NCBI GenBank assembly: GCA_031281815.1
Contig: JAITEY010000011.1
Span: forward strand, 1-10,061
Direction of reading: 5' to 3'
Length of the DNA stretch: 10,061 bases
Source: Desulfovibrio sp.
GTDB taxonomy: Bacteria; Desulfobacterota; Desulfovibrionia; Desulfovibrionales; Desulfovibrionaceae
Made by a program: the position numbers and the translations under genes. This document shows positions 1-5,228 of this stretch, one piece after another (within the stretch, counting starts at the first letter, position 1; each line of letters opens with the position of its first letter). The notes under the pieces are model-generated. The model did not search any database and was not told the DNA's origin. It worked only from the letters and a program-made list of their open reading frames with translations.

Positions 1-73
1 CCTCGGTTCCGTAGAGACGTTCAAAGTCAGCATCACTCATTCCCCTTTGAAACTGAACTTGATTGCGTGGCAT
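1..73 (-). CDS. IS1595-family (ISXO2-like) transposase, N-terminal fragment
   Basis: This partial gene starts with ATG at 73-71 on the minus strand and runs off the left edge after 24 codons. The start is supported by an AGGAG Shine-Dalgarno (minus strand, 84-80) six bases upstream. The visible peptide begins MPRNQVQFQRGMSDADFE and then has LYGTE. This matches the conserved opening of ISXO2-like transposases (N-x-V-Q-F-Q-x-G-[LM]-S ... F ... YGTE), which in the family leads into a zinc-ribbon and then a DDE-type catalytic domain. Neither of those is visible here, so integrity cannot be judged. The enzyme would catalyse cut-and-paste or copy-type movement of its own element. The fragment is too short for ordinary ORF calling; identification rests on motif recognition from memory. 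Confidence 0.75.
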   Translation of the reverse strand, partial: MPRNQVQFQRGMSDADFERLYGTE

Positions 74-125
74 ATTCAACTCCTGAGTTTCATTTTGGAT
101 ACCACATTTCCTTCTGCCTGTATAG

Positions 126-150
126 TGGCTGAACGTCGTACGTAATCAGG
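126..150. repeat. Terminal inverted repeat of left IS1595-type element
   Basis: Read into the element (minus strand from 150), the end begins CCTGATTACG, has a six-base variable stretch, and continues GTTCAGCCA. The end of the right element (9951-9975, plus strand) has the same two blocks at identical spacing, 21 of 25 positions agreeing by my count. The repeat lies about 50 bases upstream of the transposase start, as expected for the left end of an IS. Confidence 0.7.
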
Positions 151-221
151 TTTCCTTAACGGTAACCCGCTGAAACAGCAACCGGGCGCGAGGGGCGCAT
201 TGAGTGAGTAAAATAAGGACA

Positions 222-255
222 GCCGGCGCGAAATAATGGGTATTTTTGCGTCGGC
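222..255 (+). other. Stem-loop, 12 bp with two G-U pairs
   Basis: Bases 222-233 (gccggcgcgaaa) pair with 244-255 (ttttgcgtcggc) around a 10-base loop. The two non-Watson-Crick positions are G-U on the plus strand and would be C-A mismatches on the minus strand, so any RNA structure belongs to a plus-strand transcript. No clear T-run follows, so it is not a typical terminator. It could be a remnant of the 3' end of a gene that lay to the left before the IS inserted. Confidence 0.4.
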
Positions 256-288
256 TTCGCGCTGCCGGCCGAGCAAGCTGCATAAAAA

Positions 289-311
289 AGATAATTATTA
301 TAGATAATTAT
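289..311 (+). repeat. AT-rich 10-base direct repeat
   Basis: The sequence agataattat occurs at 289-298 and again at 302-311, a 13-base period, inside an AT-rich island (about 281-316) in otherwise GC-rich DNA. It sits just upstream of the possible sigma-54 element, a usual place for a bending-protein site, an UP element or an activator site. No exact IHF consensus is visible. Confidence 0.4.
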
Positions 312-326
312 AGAAATGAACCGGCT

Positions 327-342
327 CGGCACACTTTTCGCT
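327..342 (+). promoter_or_regulatory. Possible sigma-54 (-24/-12) promoter of zraP-like gene
   Basis: CGGCAC (327-332), five bases, then TCGCT (338-342) keeps the obligatory GG and GC doublets with the exact ten bases between them, and differs from TGGCAC-N5-TTGCT at two positions. E. coli zraP is transcribed by sigma-54 under ZraR, which makes this placement, about 130 bases before the start codon, attractive. The match is imperfect and short, and could arise by chance. Confidence 0.3.
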
Positions 343-472
343 ATGGAAGGGATGATGCCGGGCGATGCCGGAAGCGGCCGAGGCCGATACACCCGCCGTC
401 CCGGCAAGGCAAATGCGCACAAGCAGGTTTGTACCCCGAAATCTCAACAAAACACAGAAGGAAGATGCGACA

Positions 473-985
473 ATGCAAAAGAACACACTTCTCTCAAAAC
501 GCGCGGCGCCGGCTCTTGTTCCGGCATCGGCGCTGCTCCTGGTACTCTGTCTTGCCGGCGCGGCTTACGCGCAGGGCCCGCGGGGAGGCTGCGGATATTA
601 CTCCCTGTCCCCGGAACAGCAGAAAGCCGCGCAGGAAATTCAGGACGCGTTCGACGCCCGCATCCGCCCTGTGCAGCAACAGCTTTTCGCAAAGCAGGCT
701 GAATTGGACGCCTTGTATTACAAGGGCACCCCGCAAAACGACGCGAAGGTGCAGTCGCTCATGAAGGAAATCCGCACCCTGGACTCGGAACTGTACACGG
801 CCTTTGCGGAGCAGCGCAAGCAGATGAACGACAGGGATATTCCGCACTACAGCGGCATGCGGCGCGGCTTCGGTTGCCCGGCGCCGGGTCCCGGTTTTGA
901 CGGTCCCGGATACGGCGGCCACGGATACGGCGGCGGCATGACGCGGCACGGCATGCATCGCGGCGGCGGCGGTTGCGGTTGGTGA
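473..985 (+). CDS. ZraP/CpxP/Spy-like periplasmic zinc-resistance-associated protein
   Basis: A 170-residue exported protein of the ZraP type. The start at 473 is preferred over upstream in-frame ATGs (365, 413) because it follows an AAGGA site (458-462) and opens a proper signal peptide: basic residues at 9-10, hydrophobic core about 18-31, cleavage after AYA at 33. The mature part has LSPEQQKAAQEIQDAF followed by a helical, Gln/Lys/Glu-rich stretch up to about residue 120, as in E. coli ZraP (LTSEQQ ... QQQL ... MRGM/GYGG). The tail (125-170) is rich in Gly and His, with His125, His150, His159 and His162, and Cys40, Cys135 and Cys168 as further possible metal ligands. Family members are zinc-binding periplasmic chaperones of envelope stress. 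No zraSR pair is adjacent; the next gene is a hybrid kinase. A terminator-like hairpin follows, suggesting a single-gene transcript. The family call is firm; the exact metal is not. Confidence 0.85.
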   Translation: MQKNTLLSKRAAPALVPASALLLVLCLAGAAYAQGPRGGCGYYSLSPEQQKAAQEIQDAFDARIRPVQQQLFAKQAELDALYYKGTPQNDAKVQSLMKEIRTLDSELYTAFAEQRKQMNDRDIPHYSGMRRGFGCPAPGPGFDGPGYGGHGYGGGMTRHGMHRGGGGCGW

Positions 986-1007
986 CGCGGCGGAATACAG
1001 GCATTGC

Positions 1008-1027
1008 GAGGGGGCTCCGGTCCCCTC
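1008..1027 (+). terminator. Probable terminator after zraP-like gene
   Basis: GAGGGG (1008-1013) pairs with CCCCTC (1022-1027), and the inner bases G1014-T1021 and C1015-G1020 can extend the stem to eight pairs. It starts 22 bases after the stop codon. The following bases (aaatgttt) are only weakly T-rich, so termination may be partial. Confidence 0.4.
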
Positions 1028-1119
1028 AAATGTTTCCGGCAGACCGCCTCCCGAGCCGGCGCAAGACCGATGCTTCCCCTTCCCCGGACCCGGTTCGTTT
1101 TTTTCCGATGAACTCCGGC

Positions 1120-1148
1120 TTTACACGGAGAAAAAAGACAGTTACGAT
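1120..1148 (+). promoter_or_regulatory. Candidate sigma-70 promoter for the leader and kinase 1
   Basis: TTTACA (1120-1125) and TACGAT (1143-1148) are separated by 17 bases, giving five of six and four of six matches to the -35 and -10 consensus with ideal spacing. A run of six A lies in the spacer. Transcription would start near 1155, giving a 5' leader of about 220 bases before the kinase start codon. It is the best sigma-70-like match I see in the 986-1376 gap. Confidence 0.45.
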
Positions 1149-1173
1149 AACTTCTCTTCCAGGAGGCCGGAGG

Positions 1174-1233
1174 GTGTGGGAGCGGACTGAACCGCATTTC
1201 GGTGAGCATGATTTCGAAACTGTTTCCATGTGA
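1174..1233 (+). CDS. Possible 19-residue leader peptide upstream of kinase 1
   Basis: A perfect AGGAGG (1161-1166) is followed seven bases later by GTG at 1174, opening a frame of 19 codons that ends with TGA at 1231-1233. The peptide would read fMet-WERTEPHFGEHDFETVSM. The frame lies between the candidate promoter and a strong hairpin beginning eight bases after the stop. That order (promoter, leader ORF, hairpin, structural gene) is the classical layout of translation-coupled attenuation. There is no run of a single regulatory amino acid, though His, Phe and Glu recur. The peptide itself resembles nothing I know. The evidence is the quality of the ribosome site and the position; it may be chance. 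Confidence 0.35.
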   Translation: MWERTEPHFGEHDFETVSM

Positions 1234-1241
1234 TGCAGACT

Positions 1242-1295
1242 CCGCCCGGCCCCGCAATGCGGGAGCCGGGCGGCTTGTCGCTTCTTTGCGGCAAG
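1242..1295 (+). promoter_or_regulatory. Tandem hairpins in leader: possible attenuator or terminator
   Basis: The first stem pairs CCGCCCGGCCCCGC (1242-1255) with GCGGG (1259-1263) and GCCGGGCGG (1265-1273): 14 base pairs, three-base loop (aat), one bulged A at 1264. Bases 1274-1287 (cttgtcgcttcttt) are T-rich, as after an intrinsic terminator, but they can also form a second stem, CTTGTCGC (1274-1281) with GCGGCAAG (1288-1295). Whether the T-rich stretch is free or paired would decide termination, so this may act as a switch in the leader of kinase 1, or simply end upstream transcription. Confidence 0.45.
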
Positions 1296-1333
1296 GGACT
1301 GCAAGGCTCTTTTTCGCGGCGGTCAAACGGGAA

Positions 1334-1349
1334 TCTCCCTGAAGGGAGA
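1334..1349 (+). other. Small hairpin just before the kinase 1 ribosome site
   Basis: TCTCCC (1334-1339) pairs perfectly with GGGAGA (1344-1349) around a TGAA tetraloop. It ends 15 bases before the AAGGAA ribosome site (1365-1370). It could protect the mRNA 5' side or affect initiation; no alternative pairing that covers the ribosome site is evident. Confidence 0.35.
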
Positions 1350-1376
1350 GCCTGCGGAGTATAAAAGGAAATCGGG

Positions 1377-4300
1377 ATGGGAAACGGCACTAAGCGCTTC
1401 TTCAACCGAATGACGCAGTTCGCGAACACGTTCAACCTCGGTTTGCGCGCCAAGCTGCTTGTCATTTTCCTTGTGGTCAAGGTTGTTCCCTTGATACTGC
1501 TGGCCTGGATAGCCTGGCAACAGTTTTTGAATCTGGGCGAGATACTCGAAGATATTGCCGTCGAAGACTCCAAGGAGGCGCTGAACGCCGGCGCGGTGGA
1601 CAACATCGAACGCATGTCCACGACCGCCGCTGAAAAGGTGGCGTCTTTCCTGTACCGGCGCGATAAAGACCTCCTGTATCTGGCCGCGCTGACGCCTGAC
1701 GGAGACGGCGACGCCGCATACGGAAAGCTTGAAGCGGCCTATACAGCCTTTGCGAAACACGCGACGAGCAGGCTGATCAAGAAAGGCGAATGGGTCCTTG
1801 CGCCGGACGGCAAGTCATGGGTCCCCGCGGGAAACGACCACGCGCCCCCCGGATCGGGACAGCGCGCCCCCGATTCGAAGATTTTCTCCACCAACCCTGA
1901 AAACAACGATGTCGTCAACGGCTCGACCTTCAGTCACCGCATGCCCGATGACTTCATCTATGAAGACGTCCCCCTGTACGACGAAATCACCTTCGTCGGC
2001 CTTGACGGCAAAGAAAAAGTCAAAGTCGTCACCGGCGCCCTGCCGGAATTTTCCGCCTCGCCGCGCAAAATTCATTTCCCCATGAGCACGGAGAAAAAAG
2101 ACGTCTCCGACAGACTCAACACCTACGTCAAGGCCGAAACCTACTGGTCCGAAGTCAGCAGGATGAAAGCGGGCGAAATCTATGTATCGGATGTCACGGG
2201 CGCCTATGCGGGGTCCAACTTCATCGGCATGTACACGCCGGAAAACCTTGAAAAAGCATCGGCTGCGCGCGGCTACCCCATAGACTATGAGCCGCAGACC
2301 CAGGCCTATGCCGGAGAAGAAAATCCCAACGGACGGCGCTTTGAAGGAATAGTGCGCTGGGCTGCCCCGGTGGCCGGCAAGGACGGCAAAATCATCGGCT
2401 ATGTCACCTTTGCCCTGAATCACGACCACATCATGGAGTTCGTGGACCACCTCACGCCCATGAGCGAGCGCTCCACGGAACTGCCGAGCGCCTACGCGGG
2501 CAATTACGCCTTTATCTGGGATTACATGAGCCGCAGCATCTGCCACCCGCGGCACCACTCCATTGTCGGGTTCGACCCGGAAACGGGCAAGCGTGCCGTC
2601 CCCTGGCTGGAGTCCGGCCTGTACAACGGGATGTTGGAGGCGGGCTTCGCCGAAGAGGATTGGGAAGACTACATCAAAACCCTGGATTACACGCCCTTTG
2701 ACAGTACAAATCCGCTCAGCAGACAGTCGCGGACGAAAAAACCGGCCCCGGAACTGACCAGAAAAGGCATGATCGGGCTGGACGGACGCTATCTCAACAA
2801 CGCGCCGCAGTGCACAGGCTGGCTGGACTTGACCCGTGACGGCGGGTCGGGGTCGCTCTACATTCTCTGGAGCGGAATTTACAAGCTGAATACCGCCGCA
2901 GCCATTCCGTACTACACGGGGCAGTACGCGCCTTCCGAAGCCAACGGTCACTCCCGGCGCGGCTTCGGTTTCGTGGCCATCGGCTCCGGTCTCGAAGATT
3001 TCACGAGCCCGGCCAAAGCGACGGAGGACAAGCTTGAAAAGGCCATCCAGGGGCACCTGACCGGCACCTTCCTGCAACTCGCCGGGACGACGGTCATCCT
3101 GATTATCCTGGTTGTGCTGATTGCCGTCTGGATGGCTTCGTTTTTGACAAACCAAATCAAAAAACTGATCGAAGGCATCTCACGGTTTAAAGCCGGCGAA
3201 CGGCAATTCCGTTTCAAGTCCGAGGTGAAGGATGAATTCGGCACCTTGGCGGATTCTTTCGACGAAATGGCCGACAGCCTCGTGGAGAGCGTCCACAATT
3301 CGCTCTGCATTACCGACCTGAACCGCAAAATCATCTATATGAACGAAACGGGGCTTGCGGCTTACGGCAAGACCCTGGAAGAAATGGTCGAACTAACATA
3401 CGGCGACAGTTGGTTCATGTTTGTCTTCGGTTCGGAATACTGCCCCATCACGGCGCTGGAGGAAGGCCGCGAGGCGGCGGTGTACCACCACGAGGCCGAC
3501 AACATTTATCTGAAAGCGAGAGCATCCTACCTGATGGGCAACAACGGCGAAAAAATCGGCTACATCATCGAAAGCACGGATGTCACCGATATTGAAACCG
3601 CCAGGAAAAAAGCCGAAGAAGGCAGCCGCGCGAAAACCGCGTTTCTGTCGACCATGAGTCACGAAATCCGCACCCCGTTGAACGCCATCATCGGCATGAC
3701 CGCGCTGGGCATGTCCGCTCCCGGCACTGAACGCAAGGATTATTGTTTCGGAAAAATTGAAGACGCTTCCGTCCATTTGCTCGGCGTCATCAACGATATT
3801 CTGGATATCTCCAAGATAGAGGCGAACAAGTTCGAGATTGCGCCTGAACTGTTCAATTTTGAAAAATTGCTTCAGAAAGTGGTCAACGTCATCAACTTCC
3901 GCGTGGGTGAAAAGCAGCAGAACCTCATCGTTTCCCTGGACAAGCACATCCCGCGTATGCTGATTGCCGACGACCAGCGCCTGGCGCAGGTCATCACCAA
4001 CCTGTTGTCCAACGCAGTAAAATTTACGCCGGAGGGCGGGACCGTCCGCCTGAATACCCGTCTGCTCGGCGAGGAAGACGGGCTTTGTTCCATACAGATT
4101 GAAGTGACGGATACCGGCATCGGCATCAGCAAGGAACACCAGGCCCGTCTGTTCTCCTCGTTCACGCAGGCGGACAGCGGCATCACGCGCAAGTTCGGCG
4201 GCACGGGACTCGGCCTTGCGATTTCCAAACATATCATTGAAATCATGGGCGGGCGGATATGGGTTGTCTCCGAACCCGACCGGGGTTCGACCTTTGCCTT

Positions 4301-5177
4301 TGTCGTACCGGCGCGGCGGGGCGAGGGCGAGAAAGGACGCAGCCTTTTGAACCCCGATGTGCGCCGCGACAACATGCGCGTCCTCGCCGTGGACGACATG
4401 TCGGAAATACTGGAATACTTCCGCGATATCGCGCAGCGTTTCGGAATCAACTGCGACATCGCCCCCGGCGGCCCGGAAGCCCTGGAACTGATCAGGCAGC
4501 GCGGCCCCTACGACATGTATTTTATAGACTGGAAAATGCCCGACATGGACGGCATCGAGCTTTCCCGCCGCATTCGCGAGGATTCTTCGACGAAATCCGT
4601 GGTCATCATGATTTCCGCCGCGGAATGGAGCAGTGTCGAAAGCATAGCCAGAGCCGCCGGCGTGGACAGGTTCCTGGCCAAGCCGCTGTTCCCGTCCGCC
4701 ATACTGGACTGCATCAACGAATGCCTGGGCGAGAACACCCTGCCGGAGGATTCGGACGCGCAGGCGGACAACCCGGACGACTTTTCGGGCCGTTGCGTAC
4801 TGCTGGCCGAGGATGTGGAGGTCAACCGGGAAATCGTGCTCGCCCTGCTTGAGCCGACGGGCATTACCGTCGACTGCGCCGAGAACGGGCACATCGCGGT
4901 TGAGATGTTCACGACCGCGCCTGAGCGATACGACCTTATCTTCATGGATATGCAGATGCCCGAAAAGGACGGTCTGCAAGCCACCCGGCTCATCCGCGCC
5001 CTTGACGCGCCCAAGGCGAAAACAATTCCCATCGTCGCCATGACCGCCAACGTGTTTCGTGAGGACATAGAAAAATGCCTCGCCGCGGGCATGAACGACC
5101 ATCTGGGAAAACCGCTCGACTTCAACGAGGTGCTGAAAATCCTGCGCCGCTACTGCCCCGCGCGCGCCGCCGGATGA
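1377..5177 (+). CDS. Hybrid sensor histidine kinase, large periplasmic sensor, PAS, two receivers
   Basis: A 1266-residue membrane-bound hybrid kinase. The ATG at 1377 follows AAGGAA (1365-1370) by six bases. Order: TM1 about 27-47; a periplasmic region of about 520 residues (to 565); TM2 566-590; HAMP 588-636; PAS about 637-745; HisKA with His762 in SHEIRTP; HATPase with N box Asn879, DTGIG from 912 and GTGLGL 942-947; receiver 1 (Asp1006/1007, acceptor Asp1051, Ser1080, Lys1102); receiver 2 (Glu1145/Asp1146, acceptor Asp1191, Thr1223, Lys1245). All catalytic residues are present. There is no HPt and no output domain, so phosphate must pass to a separate HPt or regulator. The periplasmic part has Cache-like segments (GKIIGYVTFALNHDHIMEF; HPRHHSIVGFDPETG) and resembles a family of deltaproteobacterial sensors I recall, with unknown ligand. 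Its only two cysteines are Cys389 and Cys479. The gene converges with kinase 2. Confidence 0.93.
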   Translation: MGNGTKRFFNRMTQFANTFNLGLRAKLLVIFLVVKVVPLILLAWIAWQQFLNLGEILEDIAVEDSKEALNAGAVDNIERMSTTAAEKVASFLYRRDKDLLYLAALTPDGDGDAAYGKLEAAYTAFAKHATSRLIKKGEWVLAPDGKSWVPAGNDHAPPGSGQRAPDSKIFSTNPENNDVVNGSTFSHRMPDDFIYEDVPLYDEITFVGLDGKEKVKVVTGALPEFSASPRKIHFPMSTEKKDVSDRLNTYVKAETYWSEVSRMKAGEIYVSDVTGAYAGSNFIGMYTPENLEKASAARGYPIDYEPQTQAYAGEENPNGRRFEGIVRWAAPVAGKDGKIIGYVTFALNHDHIMEFVDHLTPMSERSTELPSAYAGNYAFIWDYMSRSICHPRHHSIVGFDPETGKRAVPWLESGLYNGMLEAGFAEEDWEDYIKTLDYTPFDSTNPLSRQSRTKKPAPELTRKGMIGLDGRYLNNAPQCTGWLDLTRDGGSGSLYILWSGIYKLNTAAAIPYYTGQYAPSEANGHSRRGFGFVAIGSGLEDFTSPAKATEDKLEKAIQGHLTGTFLQLAGTTVILIILVVLIAVWMASFLTNQIKKLIEGISRFKAGERQFRFKSEVKDEFGTLADSFDEMADSLVESVHNSLCITDLNRKIIYMNETGLAAYGKTLEEMVELTYGDSWFMFVFGSEYCPITALEEGREAAVYHHEADNIYLKARASYLMGNNGEKIGYIIESTDVTDIETARKKAEEGSRAKTAFLSTMSHEIRTPLNAIIGMTALGMSAPGTERKDYCFGKIEDASVHLLGVINDILDISKIEANKFEIAPELFNFEKLLQKVVNVINFRVGEKQQNLIVSLDKHIPRMLIADDQRLAQVITNLLSNAVKFTPEGGTVRLNTRLLGEEDGLCSIQIEVTDTGIGISKEHQARLFSSFTQADSGITRKFGGTGLGLAISKHIIEIMGGRIWVVSEPDRGSTFAFVVPARRGEGEKGRSLLNPDVRRDNMRVLAVDDMSEILEYFRDIAQRFGINCDIAPGGPEALELIRQRGPYDMYFIDWKMPDMDGIELSRRIREDSSTKSVVIMISAAEWSSVESIARAAGVDRFLAKPLFPSAILDCINECLGENTLPEDSDAQADNPDDFSGRCVLLAEDVEVNREIVLALLEPTGITVDCAENGHIAVEMFTTAPERYDLIFMDMQMPEKDGLQATRLIRALDAPKAKTIPIVAMTANVFREDIEKCLAAGMNDHLGKPLDFNEVLKILRRYCPARAAG

Positions 5178-5228
5178 TCTCCCGGAATCGCCGGTTGTTG
5201 TTCCAGGGTTTGGGGCGGCGCCCCGGCA
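5178..5228. terminator. Convergent gap with GC-rich hairpin, possible weak terminator
   Basis: Only 51 bases separate the stop codons of the two convergent kinases. GGGGC (5212-5216) pairs with GCCCC (5220-5224) around GGC, giving a short symmetric stem usable on both strands. No T-run follows on either strand, so intrinsic termination would be inefficient and overlapping 3' ends are likely. Confidence 0.25.

Larger units (their letters stand above)
1..150 (-). mobile_element. IS1595-family insertion sequence, 5' end (partial)
   Basis: The left edge holds the start of an insertion sequence running leftward off the window. It consists of the first 24 codons of an ISXO2-like transposase on the minus strand, a 52-base stretch upstream of it, and a 25-base terminal repeat ending at 150. 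The same terminal sequence, inverted, closes the second element at the right edge, which fixes position 150 as the probable element boundary. The bases just outside (tttcctta, 151-158) do not match those outside the right element (aaaaattt, 9943-9950), so the two ends are not the two sides of one target duplication. Family assignment comes from the transposase N-terminus and C-terminus together. Confidence 0.7.
151..472. other. Intergenic region between IS end and zraP-like gene
   Basis: No credible gene is seen in these 322 bases. The open frames crossing it lack ribosome binding sites and look like shadows. It contains a 12-bp hairpin (222-255), an AT-rich island with a 10-base tandem repeat (289-311) and a GG-N10-GC sigma-54-like element (327-342), all listed separately. 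The left boundary is the IS terminus, so upstream regulatory DNA or a former neighbouring gene may have been displaced by the insertion. Confidence 0.6.

Noticed and set aside
365..472. Upstream start for the zraP-like gene (36 extra residues)
   Set aside because: It would bury the signal peptide inside the protein; the ATG at 473 has a ribosome site and gives a normal secretion signal.
1081..1107. T-run (seven T) after cccggttcg as a terminator
   Set aside because: The preceding sequence forms only a very short stem with a two-base loop, too weak for an intrinsic terminator.
3393..5102. Long minus-strand open frame of 569 codons (and a similar one at 1815-3155)
   Set aside because: Antisense shadows of kinase 1, which has an uninterrupted set of domains on the plus strand.
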